Below, piece by piece: positions 15,935 through 25,928 of a stretch of DNA of 61,475 bases. The DNA is taken from positions 1 to 61,475 of the forward strand of contig NZ_JARJLT010000072.1 of NCBI RefSeq assembly GCF_029335315.1, in the 5' to 3' direction. The DNA comes from Pseudomonas citronellolis (lineage in GTDB: Bacteria > Pseudomonadota > Gammaproteobacteria > Pseudomonadales > Pseudomonadaceae). The notes beneath the pieces were generated by a model. That model did no database searches. It worked only from the letters and a program-made list of their open reading frames with translations, and was not told where the DNA came from. The translations under genes were made by a program, and so were the position numbers. The stretch's first letter is position 1. Each line of letters starts with the position of its first letter.

Positions 15935-18900
15935 GTTCGTCACAACGGCCTCTGGCCCTGCGCTTCCCGCTGTATGGCAGCAGACTGATTGAAGCAAGTG
16001 CAGGTACGGGTAAGACCTTTACCATATCCGCACTCTACTTGCGGCTGATCCTTTGTCATGGAGGCGAGCACGCCTTCCGTGAGCCCCTCTTGCCGCCCCA
16101 GATACTCGTCGTGACCTTTACTGATGCGGCTACTCGAGAGCTGCGAGATCGTATTCGTGCGCGGTTGGTGCAGGCGACGGAGGTTTTTCGAGGAGACGGT
16201 GAGCCTGACGAGTTGCTCGAGGAGTTGCGCGGTGATTTCCCTGAAGCTGAGTGGCCAAGTTGTGCTCGGCGCTTGGAGCTGGCTGCGCAGTGGATGGACG
16301 AGGCTGCGGTCTCAACCATCCATGGCTGGTGTCAGCGCATGTTGCGCGAACATGCTTTCGACAGTGGCAGCTTGTTCAACCAGACCCTAGAGACCGATCA
16401 CAGCGACCTACTGGCTGAGGTAGTCCGTGACTATTGGCGACAGCATTGCTATCCGCTAGATGGGGCTGCGCTGTCATGGGTGGTTAAGAACTGGGAAACC
16501 CCTGCGGGGCTTGGCAAGAAGTTGCAGGATCTGCTTGGCGAGATGGATGCTCCTGACGGCGTATCGCTTCGAGAGGTGATTGATCACAGCCAGGCCAGGC
16601 GAGCGCAAGAATTGTCAGACCTGAAGGCACCATGGTCGGCCTGGGCAGATGAGATCGAATCGCTGCTAGATGAGGCACGAGAATCCAAAGCGTTCAACGG
16701 AAGTAAGCTCAAACAGCCGGACTACAAGGGCTGGAGCAGGAAGTTGAGGGAATGGGCCTCTGGTGCTGAGGTGGCACTGAAAATTGGCAGAGGCTTCGAG
16801 CGTCTGACTCCCAACGGCCTGGCTGAAATCTGGAAAACGACGCCGCCCGATCACCCAGCCCTGAACGCCATGATCACGCTGCCCGAGCAACTGAAAAGGC
16901 TCCCTGATCCAGTTGAGGCAGCTCTGCGCCACGCAGCAGCCTGGGTGAGTCATCGCTTCGATCACGAAAAGCGCCAACGTGCTGAGATGGGCTTTGACGA
17001 CATGCTGTCCCGTCTTGACGCAGCGCTGCAGAGTGACAATGGTCCGCGCCTTGCTGAGGTAATTCGTCGGCAGTTCCCGATCGCGCTGATCGACGAGTTC
17101 CAAGATACCGATCCGCTGCAGTACCGCATCTTCGACACGCTTTACCAGGTCGAGGCCAATCGGGACGACTGTGGATTGTTCATGATTGGAGATCCCAAGC
17201 AGGCCATCTATTCGTTCCGTGGCGCCGATATCTACACCTATCTGCGGGCACGCCGTGCTACTCAGGGGCGGCACTACAACCTAGAGCGTAACTTCCGTTC
17301 CAGCCAGAACATGGTTGATGCTGTGAACGAGCTCTTCTTGCATGCTGAGCGGTCTGAAGTCGGGAGTGGGGCATTTCTCCTACGTGATGAGCTGCCGTTC
17401 ATTCGCGTGGATGCAGAAGGTCGCGAAGAAGTTTGGACTGTGGAGGGCGAGGAGCAGCCGGCCCTCACCGCTTGGCAGTTGACCCAAGATGAACCAGTGG
17501 CAAAAAAGGTCTATCTCAAGGCTATGGCAGAAGGGGCGGCCAGCGAGATTGTCCGTTTGCTCGATTTGGGGCAGCAGGGGAGGGCTGGATTTAGACACGA
17601 AGGCGAGTTTGATTCGCTGCAACCTAGCGACATTGCAGTGCTGGTGCGCGATTTCAAAGAAGCCCAGGCTATTCGAGGGGAGTTGGCAACCCGCGGTGTG
17701 CGCAGCGTGTATATGTCCGACAAAGACTCAGTATTTGCCGGACAGGAAGCACGAGATGTCTTGCTCTGGCTACGTGCCTGCGCCGAGCCCGATCAAGATC
17801 GTCCGCTGCGAGCGGCGCTTGCGAGTGCAACGTTGGGGCTGGAGCTCGTCGAGCTAGAAGCACTAAACCTCAATGAGCGTACTTGGGAACGTCGAGTGAT
17901 GCAGTTCCGGGAGTACCGCCAGCGTTGGCAGCGCCAGGGTGTTCTGCCGATGCTGCGTCAGTTACTCCAGGATTTCGCACTGCCACAGCGTCTGATGGGG
18001 CGTACGGAGGGCGAGCGCGTACTAACTAACGTGTTGCATTTAGCTGAGCTTCTACAGCAGGCCTCTGCTGAGCTTGATGGCGAGCTGGCGCTGATCCGAC
18101 ATCTGAGTGAACTGCTAGCCAATGAGGGACAGGCTGCGGACGATCAGGTGCTTCGTCTGGAGAGTGATGAAGCGCTGGTGCGCGTGGTGACGATCCACAA
18201 GTCCAAAGGTCTGGAGTACCCGCTGGTATTTTTGCCCTTCATTTGCGCCTTCCGGTCGGTAGATGGCGATAAGCCAATTCAGATACATGATGGGGAGCAG
18301 CGGCGACTGGTGTTCAACGCCGACGCACAAACCCTGGCGCGTGCTGAGCGCGAGCGTTTGGGTGAAGATTTGCGCCTGCTCTACGTTGCTCTGACACGGG
18401 CACGACATGCGTGTTGGATGGGCGTTGCGGATCTGAAAATTGGTAACGCACACCGGTCGCGGCTACATGATTCTGCTCTGGGGTATTTGCTCGGCGGTGG
18501 CCTACCGCTAGCTGCTAGCCAAGATTTGAACAGATGGCTGGCGCCTTTGATCGATCCTTTGCGCAGTGCAGTCGCAGCTGCCCCAGAAGCCAGCCAACAG
18601 TATTACCGCGCAGATGAGGCACAACTCCCTCCCGTTCGATGGAGCACCCCAGAACGGGATGCCGCTGAGCATTGGTGGATTGCGTCATACAGTGCACTAC
18701 GCCTAGACGAGGGGGCGATCATCCCGGTGAGTCGGCATGAGGATACTGCGCCAGACAGCCTGGCGATGCAGAACTCCACTGATGATGACAGCTCCGAAGT
18801 GGTACCGGCATCGTTGCTCATGTCCGCTCAGGGGCTGCATCGTTTCCCTCGCGGATCGAATCCAGGAACGTTCCTGCACGGCCTTCTGGAGTTGGCTGCT

Positions 18901-19563
18901 GAGGAGGGTTTTGCCCACTGTCTAGCGAACCAAGCACAGCTGCGCGAGGTCGTGGCACGACGTTGTCAGCGTCGTGGCCTCGAGGCTTGGATCGATCCGT
19001 TGCACGAGTGGCTGTTGGCATTGCTGAGTCAGCAAATGGCCCTCGGCGACGGGGGCTCGGTGAGCCTAGGAGATTTGACTCAGTATCAGGCTGAGCTGGA
19101 GTTTTGGTTCGAGGCCCGGCAGGTCGATGTCAGGCAGCTCGATCAATTGGTCAGGAGTACTGAGCTGCCCGGTCTACCGCGGCAGCCTTTGCAAGCCGAC
19201 ACACTGAACGGCATGTTCAAGGGCTTCATTGACTTGGCCTTCGAGTACCAGGGGCGCTACTACGTAGCGGACTACAAGTCCAACTGGCTCGGCGCTGATG
19301 ATGCTGCTTACACGCGCGAGGCGATGGAGTCGTCGATGGCGGCCCATCGCTACGACCTACAGTACGTGCTCTACGTGCTAGCGCTGCACCGTCAACTGCG
19401 TTTACGTCTACTGGATTACGACTATGACCGTCATATGGGGGGAGCTCTTTACTTGTTTGTGCGCTCCCCAGGGGGTGGGGTTTACCAGGCTCGCCCCGCG
19501 AGAGGGTTGATTGAGCAGCTAGACGCCTTGTTTCTTGGCGAGTCCCAGGAGAGCTTCGCATGA
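15931..19563 (+). CDS. recB: RecB, helicase-nuclease beta subunit
   Basis: 1210 residues. UvrD-like helicase motifs are intact: Walker A ASAGTGKTF (about 23-31), Walker B IDEFQDTDP (about 386-394), TIHKSKGLEYPLVFLP and LLYVALTRARHACW. The C-terminal RecB nuclease domain is present with GFIDLAFEYQGRYYVADYKSN (about 1098-1118 in total), so the catalytic Asp and the DYK Asp/Lys are kept. The complex should therefore be an active helicase-nuclease on double-strand ends. ATG overlaps the recC stop (ATGA) and the stop overlaps recD, so the three are translationally coupled. Confidence 0.93.
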   Translation: MSSSQRPLALRFPLYGSRLIEASAGTGKTFTISALYLRLILCHGGEHAFREPLLPPQILVVTFTDAATRELRDRIRARLVQATEVFRGDGEPDELLEELRGDFPEAEWPSCARRLELAAQWMDEAAVSTIHGWCQRMLREHAFDSGSLFNQTLETDHSDLLAEVVRDYWRQHCYPLDGAALSWVVKNWETPAGLGKKLQDLLGEMDAPDGVSLREVIDHSQARRAQELSDLKAPWSAWADEIESLLDEARESKAFNGSKLKQPDYKGWSRKLREWASGAEVALKIGRGFERLTPNGLAEIWKTTPPDHPALNAMITLPEQLKRLPDPVEAALRHAAAWVSHRFDHEKRQRAEMGFDDMLSRLDAALQSDNGPRLAEVIRRQFPIALIDEFQDTDPLQYRIFDTLYQVEANRDDCGLFMIGDPKQAIYSFRGADIYTYLRARRATQGRHYNLERNFRSSQNMVDAVNELFLHAERSEVGSGAFLLRDELPFIRVDAEGREEVWTVEGEEQPALTAWQLTQDEPVAKKVYLKAMAEGAASEIVRLLDLGQQGRAGFRHEGEFDSLQPSDIAVLVRDFKEAQAIRGELATRGVRSVYMSDKDSVFAGQEARDVLLWLRACAEPDQDRPLRAALASATLGLELVELEALNLNERTWERRVMQFREYRQRWQRQGVLPMLRQLLQDFALPQRLMGRTEGERVLTNVLHLAELLQQASAELDGELALIRHLSELLANEGQAADDQVLRLESDEALVRVVTIHKSKGLEYPLVFLPFICAFRSVDGDKPIQIHDGEQRRLVFNADAQTLARAERERLGEDLRLLYVALTRARHACWMGVADLKIGNAHRSRLHDSALGYLLGGGLPLAASQDLNRWLAPLIDPLRSAVAAAPEASQQYYRADEAQLPPVRWSTPERDAAEHWWIASYSALRLDEGAIIPVSRHEDTAPDSLAMQNSTDDDSSEVVPASLLMSAQGLHRFPRGSNPGTFLHGLLELAAEEGFAHCLANQAQLREVVARRCQRRGLEAWIDPLHEWLLALLSQQMALGDGGSVSLGDLTQYQAELEFWFEARQVDVRQLDQLVRSTELPGLPRQPLQADTLNGMFKGFIDLAFEYQGRYYVADYKSNWLGADDAAYTREAMESSMAAHRYDLQYVLYVLALHRQLRLRLLDYDYDRHMGGALYLFVRSPGGGVYQARPARGLIEQLDALFLGESQESFA

Positions 19564-21593
19564 CTGTTGAATTGTCCTCGGCGCTTTTCGACCGCACTGA
19601 GACGCTTGCACTGCTCGAAGGTTGGTGCGAACGCGGCTGGTTGCGCGATTTGGACCGGGCATTGGCTCAGTTCTTCATTGAGTTAGACCCCACCGCCTCT
19701 CCGCTTCTGATCCTGGCTGCCGCGTTGGCAAGTCATCAACTGGGACAGGGTCACATATGCCTTGATCTTGAAGCGACGCTGAGACACCCAGACCTGACCC
19801 TGTCACTGCCGCCCGAAGGCGAAGCTCCGGAGGTGGCTGCGTTGCTGCCCTCCCAAATACTGGCGGGATTGAGCTTAGAGGAGTGGCTACAGTCGTGTGC
19901 CGGTAGTGCGTTGTTAGAGGGGGATTGCGCTCCGCTGGTGTTAGTCGGTCCTTGTCTGTATTTGCGCCGTTACCGGGATTATGAACAGCAAGTTGCTACC
20001 AGCATTGCGCGGCGGCTGCGAGCGCCGGCAAATACACCGGCCGACCTTGCGGCTCGCCTTTCGACATTGTTCCCCGAGCCGTTTCTGCTGAATGGTGAAC
20101 GCCAGACAGACTGGCAGAAGCTGGCTTGCGCGCTTGCTACGCGAGGAAATTTCACCCTCATCACGGGAGGGCCGGGCACAGGGAAAACCACCACAGTAGT
20201 CCGTCTACTCGCCTTGCTGCAGGAGTCAGCGCTTGCTGAGGGTGCGCCGTTGCGATTGAGCTTGGCGGCACCCACTGGCAAGGCTGCGGCGCGTCTCACT
20301 GAGTCGATTAGCGGTCAGGTGGCTTCGTTGCCGGTGCCGGCGTACGTGCGCGAGCAGATTCCGACCACTGTGACTACATTGCACCGCTTGCTTGGCAGCC
20401 TGCCCGACACTCGCCACTTCCGGCACAACGCGAGTAATCCATTACCGCTTGATGTGCTCGTGGTGGATGAGGCATCGATGATCGACCTAGAAATGATGGC
20501 CAGCCTGCTCGGCGCATTGCCTGACCACGCTCGACTGATTTTGCTTGGAGATAAGGACCAGCTTGCTTCAGTGGAAGCGGGGGCGGTACTGGGCGATCTC
20601 TGCAGAGAGGCGGAGAGTGGGGGGTACAACGAAGCCACCCGTGCGTGGCTAGAGTCCCAGACTGACGAGCAATTAGTTGGCGCAGAGTTGATATCGGGCG
20701 ACCAGGAACTGGCACAGCACATCGTGATGCTGCGGCACTCGCGGCGCTTTGGTAGTAGCTCTGGAATTGGCCGTTTGGCGCGCGCCGTCAATGCGGGCGA
20801 TGCAGTCACTGCGCGGGCGACGCTGGCCGACGGAGATGAGAGCCTGCATGTGCAGAGGCTCGCGGGAGAGCAAGATCGGGCCTTAGAGCAGCTGCTACTC
20901 GACGGTGTAGGAACTGCTGATCGACGTCCCCGTGGTTATGCACATTACTTAGAGGTTATGCAGGCATATCGACCGTCGCTGGGTGATGCTGGTGAGGTCT
21001 GGAATGCCTGGGCGAGTCGTGTATTGACTGCCTTTGACCAGTTCCAGCTGCTCTGCGCTGTGCGTAAAGGACCTTGGGGCGTGGAGGAGTTGAATGGGCG
21101 TATCGCCCATGCGCTTCAGGGGCGAGGCTTGCTGGAGCAGGACCATGGTTGGTATGAGGGGCGGCCGGTACTGGTAACTCGAAACGACTATGGCTTGGGG
21201 TTAATGAACGGAGACGTTGGTATAGCCCTGCGCCTGCCAGAGCCCTCGGAGCTGCCAGGTTCACCGCCAAATCTGGTTCTGCGGGTCGTTTTTCCGCGTA
21301 ATGACGGTAGCGGTGAGCTGCGGCATATCCTGCCGAGCCGGCTGAGCGCAGTAGAAACGGTGTTTGCCATGACCGTACATAAGTCCCAAGGCTCAGAGTT
21401 CGAACACTGCGCGTTGATCCTGCCGGATGCGCTGAGTCCCGTGCTCACCAAGGAGTTGCTCTACACCGGCATTACTCGCGCAAGGGACTGGTTCACCCTG
21501 TTGGAAAGCCGCGCTGGGCTATTGGAGCAGGTCGTGCGTAGGCGAATAGAGCGACGTAGCGGGTTAAGGGCGTCCCTTATTGCAGGGGACTAA
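19560..21593 (+). CDS. recD: RecD, exonuclease V alpha subunit
   Basis: 677 residues. Superfamily 1B helicase motifs: Walker A GGPGTGKTTT (about 203-212), Walker B VVDEASMID (about 300-308), LILLGDKDQLASVEAGAVLGD, and the late AMTVHKSQGSEF (about 602) and LLYTGITRARDW. Length and motif order match RecD. The start overlaps the end of recB by 4 bases. It is the last plus-strand gene of this unit, followed by a hairpin at 21670. Confidence 0.93.
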   Translation: MTVELSSALFDRTETLALLEGWCERGWLRDLDRALAQFFIELDPTASPLLILAAALASHQLGQGHICLDLEATLRHPDLTLSLPPEGEAPEVAALLPSQILAGLSLEEWLQSCAGSALLEGDCAPLVLVGPCLYLRRYRDYEQQVATSIARRLRAPANTPADLAARLSTLFPEPFLLNGERQTDWQKLACALATRGNFTLITGGPGTGKTTTVVRLLALLQESALAEGAPLRLSLAAPTGKAAARLTESISGQVASLPVPAYVREQIPTTVTTLHRLLGSLPDTRHFRHNASNPLPLDVLVVDEASMIDLEMMASLLGALPDHARLILLGDKDQLASVEAGAVLGDLCREAESGGYNEATRAWLESQTDEQLVGAELISGDQELAQHIVMLRHSRRFGSSSGIGRLARAVNAGDAVTARATLADGDESLHVQRLAGEQDRALEQLLLDGVGTADRRPRGYAHYLEVMQAYRPSLGDAGEVWNAWASRVLTAFDQFQLLCAVRKGPWGVEELNGRIAHALQGRGLLEQDHGWYEGRPVLVTRNDYGLGLMNGDVGIALRLPEPSELPGSPPNLVLRVVFPRNDGSGELRHILPSRLSAVETVFAMTVHKSQGSEFEHCALILPDALSPVLTKELLYTGITRARDWFTLLESRAGLLEQVVRRRIERRSGLRASLIAGD

Positions 21594-21669
21594 TGCTGCT
21601 GCCGTGGGCCTTGTCCCTTCAAGTGTCCACGCAGCCCGGGACAAACCACCTTGATCCCAAGGAAACGGT

Positions 21670-21708
21670 CAGCACAAGACTCCTACTCTTGGCTCGGAGT
21701 CTGTGCTG
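21670..21708. terminator. Hairpin between convergent operons
   Basis: 13-bp stem with one bulged A (CAGCACA-A-GACTCC with GGAGTCTGTGCTG), 12-base loop, between the recD stop and the stop of the convergent helicase gene. It probably terminates or protects transcripts from both sides; no long U-tract is present. Confidence 0.55.
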
Positions 21709-21787
21709 GTGATGGCTTTCAATACGCCGCTATGCAACTCGTACCCAAGTGCTCAGAGCCCCCAGCTGAACCGGGACAGGTCAGTTC

Positions 21788-24700
21788 TCAGGGCTGAGAG
21801 AACACTTGCGGCACAAGATCTTTGTGAAATCGCGCATCTGCAGGAAGGCTGATTACTTTCAAGGTCTTTGCGGCCTCCCCAGTTTTGATCAGCTCGGCAA
21901 CAGGGCCATGCCCCTCATGTGCCAGGCAGTCAAGGTGCCCTAATATAACAACTGCGTCGCGGGCCCTAGAGAGCGCCACGTTCAGGCGATGGCGATCAAG
22001 CAGAAACTGAACATTACCACTGGCACGTGTCATCAGCAGGATAACCATATCTGCCTGCCCGCCCTGTACTGCGTCTACCGTGGCGACGTTCGGATTGAAC
22101 GCATAGGGCTTCCCCTCAATGTCACGCTTCACTATTTCCAATTGCCCTTTGTAGGGACAAATAATCAACAACTCCAACGGTGTGCCCGCCGCTCGCACAC
22201 GTTGGTCTAGTGTCTTGAGCAGTTGATACAGTGCGGCGCGTTCGGTCGAGTTGACCAATGACGACGCCATGTCACTACTATCAGCTTTCTTGTGGCGATA
22301 GTTCTGCATGTTGGAAAAATCAACAAACAGGGTTCGGGCAGTGGTTAAGGTCCATTCACCACCCTTTCGGTAAGACTGAAGCTGTTTTTTGTAGAACAGC
22401 TCGCTGACTAGATTACCGATGTGTTCATGCATGCGGTATTGCACAGTCAACATCCCTTTGGCCTGCGGCGCTAGGCCGTCATACAGCTCTTGAAAAAAGT
22501 TCTTGCGAAGTAGCGTTTCTACTTCTTCTAGTGGCAGCGTATATCCAATTCGATCATCTAGGGCATCAGCAGTCACTGTCGGTGGCAGCTGATTGTGATC
22601 GCCGACTAGGACTAAGCGTCGAGCCATGGCTGCTGGAATCATCAACTCGGCAGCGAAGGCTTTGCCGGCCTCATCGACGATCACTAGATCGAAGGGGTCT
22701 TTGAGCAGGGCCAAGTCGCTGCGGGCCATACCAGTGCAGGTCGCGCCATGGATCAACTTGTCACGAAAACTCCAGCGGCTAGCTGCTTCACGCCCTCTAC
22801 GAGAACGTAGCAGGGCCTGCCAGCTCTCGTGCAGTTGGGGATTGATCTCTGCATTGCCGGTGGATAGCCCATCGAGTCTGGTTTGATGCCAATTCGGCAA
22901 AAGGGGTGGGCTGATCTTGTCTTCTTTTCCGTAGCGCACAGTTACAGGGCGCAAATAATCTGCGGCTTCGAGAAGGTCTTCGATCAGTTTTGTCACCGCC
23001 ACGTGGGTAGGGCCGGTGATTAGGATGCGCGGCCATTGGAGTGGTGCATCTTCTGGGAAAAGTGTTTTGAGCCATTTCACCAGCGTGGTGGTCTTTCCGG
23101 CGCCTGGAGGCCCCCAAATGGCTACGACAGGCTCGCTCGAGTCCAGCGCTTGCATCACGGCGTCGTGCCCCAGATTTAGTGCAGGCCTTGGCTCAGGATC
23201 AAGTGAGAGCAGTGCGTTATGCACGTTGGGAGCTATGAAGTCTCCTGTGATTGCACGCTCTAGAGCTTTGGAGAGAGTTTCCTTCTGACTGCCTTCCTTT
23301 ACCAATTCAAGACGATATAAGTCGAAAGGATTTATTTCGCTCTGACTCATTCGCTTTGGCGCTACCAGCGTGAATTCGCAAATACCTAGCTGTGGATCCA
23401 ATAGGTTGAACGATTGTAATGGCCATATCCGGTTCCTACCTACTGCCCGTAAACGTGGCGTGCCTTTTTCGCTTAATGCGCTCTTCAGCCAGCTTGGAAT
23501 TCCTTGCATGCTCAGGGTGCCGATTACCTTGCGGCCGCTGTCCTCCACCCGGCCGGGCAAGAAGCCACAACTAGCACTCTGTGATAAATGTATCTGTTGC
23601 TCACGATACACCAATGACAGCTTACGCAGGCTCATGGCCACCGCTCGTTGTTGGGCGGCACTCCGCTGCCCAAGGCGTTCGTCATTCAATGCACAAACGA
23701 ATAGTTCGAATCGATTACTCCGTTCTAATTCTTCGTCTGTACTACCAAGTAAAACAGGTGCTAGAGCTACGTAGCAGCGCAAGACGTCTTCGGGAGTCTC
23801 ATTGAGCTCAAGCACATGCTTCAGGCGAAAGCAGCTCTGCTGTGAATTGATGTCAGTGACTAGAGCATAGCGGCCCAATTGAAATACTAGGTATCCATCT
23901 TCTTTTTGGTAGATATGCCAGGGCCTATCCTGAATCGCAGGTGTTTGAAAGTAATCCCAGATTTTTTGGATCAGTGGTATCTGCTTCTCATTGATCCCCA
24001 ATGCCACCGGCCACCAGTATTCCTCTAAACCAGTAATTCGTGGGTGTAGCCTGACCGGGAGTCCTCCAGACTGCGAATTACCGAGAATATCTCCAAGCGT
24101 CCAGCCATCGGCGAATACTTCCAACTCGCTACCAGGCTTTATCCATAGTCCTTCTTTCTTCCCTAGCGGAAGCCGCAGTGTGGCATTGAGTGTCTCCAGT
24201 TCTACCGCGTTGCCATCCAAACGCACCACCGTCGCAGTCAGAGGCTCTGCATTGCTTGCTAGCGCAGCATCGAGCAGTTGCATCCGGTCACTACTAATAC
24301 GAGCACAGCGCGCCTGATGATCGACAGCATAAAAGACACCTCGGCCATCAAACTCGTCGGCTTCGATGACATAGTCGTGCAAGCGCCCAGGCAAACCCGC
24401 AGACAGCGTGACAATTGCCCCTTCACAGGGGTAGTCCTCCGGCATCTCAATCCATGCAACGGTTGGGATCTGCGCCGGCAGGACGTCGTAGAGTGTTCGG
24501 ATGTACTGCGCAGTACGCGAGAGATATGTACGCTCTGCGGCAATGCGTGCTCGGGCCAGCTCAATCTCCAATGTCATCTGGCGAAAACTTGCCGACTCAC
24601 GTGCACCAAAGCGCTGTCGCAAGATCTGCTGTGCTCTTGCATGCGCCCGCTCCAACTCACTGGCAATTTCCGTACGAATAGCTAGCTCGCTATCGAATAG

Positions 24701-24886
24701 CGCAGAAAGTTGAATTAGATAGGGGCGAATCAACGCTATGCTCTTGTGCTCATGAGCAGCGTAGATGGATGCCAACTCAGCCTCTAACTCTTCAATCTGC
24801 GCTTGTACGTCATCTAGGCGTTTTCCGTTCCACCAACTGACGGCGGTCGCGGTCAGGGTGATGCCCGCGAGTAAGAGCATGAACAT
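21788..24886 (-). CDS. Membrane-anchored superfamily 1 (Upf1-like/COG1112-type) helicase
   Basis: 1032 residues. The N terminus is a single hydrophobic segment (about 1-18) followed by a coiled coil (about 25-115), then an unassigned middle region, then an SF1 helicase core: Walker A WGPPGAGKTTT (about 594), Walker B VIVDEAGKAF (about 735), LVLVGDHNQLPPTV, VQYRMH, TVDAVQGGQADMV and NVALSRARDAVVI (about 973). This is the Upf1/DNA2-like helicase type seen in several defence systems (for example Mokosh), but the membrane anchor and partners differ from those I know. It is the last gene of a four-gene minus-strand operon and starts 3 bases after the preceding stop codon. Confidence 0.85.
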   Translation of the reverse strand: MFMLLLAGITLTATAVSWWNGKRLDDVQAQIEELEAELASIYAAHEHKSIALIRPYLIQLSALFDSELAIRTEIASELERAHARAQQILRQRFGARESASFRQMTLEIELARARIAAERTYLSRTAQYIRTLYDVLPAQIPTVAWIEMPEDYPCEGAIVTLSAGLPGRLHDYVIEADEFDGRGVFYAVDHQARCARISSDRMQLLDAALASNAEPLTATVVRLDGNAVELETLNATLRLPLGKKEGLWIKPGSELEVFADGWTLGDILGNSQSGGLPVRLHPRITGLEEYWWPVALGINEKQIPLIQKIWDYFQTPAIQDRPWHIYQKEDGYLVFQLGRYALVTDINSQQSCFRLKHVLELNETPEDVLRCYVALAPVLLGSTDEELERSNRFELFVCALNDERLGQRSAAQQRAVAMSLRKLSLVYREQQIHLSQSASCGFLPGRVEDSGRKVIGTLSMQGIPSWLKSALSEKGTPRLRAVGRNRIWPLQSFNLLDPQLGICEFTLVAPKRMSQSEINPFDLYRLELVKEGSQKETLSKALERAITGDFIAPNVHNALLSLDPEPRPALNLGHDAVMQALDSSEPVVAIWGPPGAGKTTTLVKWLKTLFPEDAPLQWPRILITGPTHVAVTKLIEDLLEAADYLRPVTVRYGKEDKISPPLLPNWHQTRLDGLSTGNAEINPQLHESWQALLRSRRGREAASRWSFRDKLIHGATCTGMARSDLALLKDPFDLVIVDEAGKAFAAELMIPAAMARRLVLVGDHNQLPPTVTADALDDRIGYTLPLEEVETLLRKNFFQELYDGLAPQAKGMLTVQYRMHEHIGNLVSELFYKKQLQSYRKGGEWTLTTARTLFVDFSNMQNYRHKKADSSDMASSLVNSTERAALYQLLKTLDQRVRAAGTPLELLIICPYKGQLEIVKRDIEGKPYAFNPNVATVDAVQGGQADMVILLMTRASGNVQFLLDRHRLNVALSRARDAVVILGHLDCLAHEGHGPVAELIKTGEAAKTLKVISLPADARFHKDLVPQVFSQP

Positions 24887-24889
24887 TGA

Positions 24890-25402
24890 TTAGCGTTTCC
24901 CTGCCATAACCAGCTCAACTACACGTGCCATATAAAACTCCATGCTTGCTCTGACCTCTCGCTGGTGGTCGTTGTCGATCAAGGACGGGTCCATGACGGA
25001 CTCCAGCTTGTTAAACGCGCTCATTACTGGTCCCAGTATTAGGTCGAGATTGTCTAGCTGTCGGTGCAGAGGCTCATTTTCTGCCTGTATCTGCTCTAAC
25101 CTTTTTTGTGCAAGCTTTACCTCTTCCTCGGCTTTTCTTACGCGCCCATTCCATTCAGTCGCTGTCTTTTTCACATCCACCGCTGACTGCAGTACGCCGA
25201 CCAAGTCTCGGAGTAGGCCGATGCCCTCGGTCAGTACCTGAGCCCTGTTTCCGCTAAAAGCGGTATCGCGTTTAAGCTGCTCCTGTAATGTTCGTTCCTT
25301 GGCAAGGTCTAGCGCGTCGCTGCTCGTTTTACCTGATTGGCTGGTCGCTGCTGTTTTAGATTTGGTGAGACTTTCTGGTAGTTTAAATCTGTTATTTGAC
25401 AT
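24890..25402 (-). CDS. Coiled-coil protein of the helicase operon
   Basis: 170 residues. The first 40 residues are Ser/Thr/Lys-rich and probably flexible; residues about 45-130 form a long amphipathic helix (RKAEEEVKLAQKRLEQIQAE). No enzymatic motif is visible. ATG at 25402 lies six bases past the end of the upstream gene, which it nearly overlaps; an in-frame GTG three codons earlier overlaps the stop. It probably forms a complex with the similar-sized upstream coiled-coil protein or with the coiled coil of the helicase. Family unknown. Confidence 0.7.
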   Translation of the reverse strand: MSNNRFKLPESLTKSKTAATSQSGKTSSDALDLAKERTLQEQLKRDTAFSGNRAQVLTEGIGLLRDLVGVLQSAVDVKKTATEWNGRVRKAEEEVKLAQKRLEQIQAENEPLHRQLDNLDLILGPVMSAFNKLESVMDPSLIDNDHQREVRASMEFYMARVVELVMAGKR

Positions 25403-25407
25403 CGTTA

Positions 25408-25917
25408 TCACTCCACGCAGGCGGTGCTGCTATTGAAATATTCCATGCTGCGCCGCAGGCCTTGATCGGCCTCCATCAGACGCTCTAGGGTTTCCTCGAA
25501 TGCCTGAAGATCAGGTAACTCACTGCTCCTGATCAGAGCGAGCTCATCTAGGCAGTGTCGTGTCAGTTGTACGCAACTAAGCATCATTCGTCCTACAGCC
25601 TGTCGTGCAATCGCAGTGTGCTGCATTTCTCGCCGGGCTAGGTCGATATCCTGCGCTAATGCCTCGCGCTCAAGTTCTAGGCGCTTTTCCTCTTTCGGGA
25701 TAAGTGTCTTGAGACCGTCCCGGTGCGCACGGGCTTGGCGCAGCTTTAGATATGAATCAACCGCGCCCAATACGGCAGATGCGGCCTCGATACTCATTAG
25801 CAATGGGTTGGCGCCGGCTGCGGCTTTCTTGAGGCCATTGGCAACGCCATGCCGACTGGCTGTGGAAATAAAGGTTTTAGTGAAATAGAACGCATGTCGT
25901 GGAATCTGAGGAGCCAT
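25408..25917 (-). CDS. Helical protein of the helicase operon
   Basis: 169 residues from the ATG at 25917, 11 bases after the upstream stop. A Gly/Ala-rich segment with possible weak membrane affinity (NGLKKAAAGANPLLMSIEAASAVLG, residues about 28-52 in two pieces) is followed by long charged helices (LIPKEEKRLELERE; DIDLARREMQ). No catalytic motif. Together with the next gene it looks like a structural subunit. Not recognised. Confidence 0.7.
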   Translation of the reverse strand: MAPQIPRHAFYFTKTFISTASRHGVANGLKKAAAGANPLLMSIEAASAVLGAVDSYLKLRQARAHRDGLKTLIPKEEKRLELEREALAQDIDLARREMQHTAIARQAVGRMMLSCVQLTRHCLDELALIRSSELPDLQAFEETLERLMEADQGLRRSMEYFNSSTACVE

Positions 25918-25928
25918 AGTCGTTCGCT

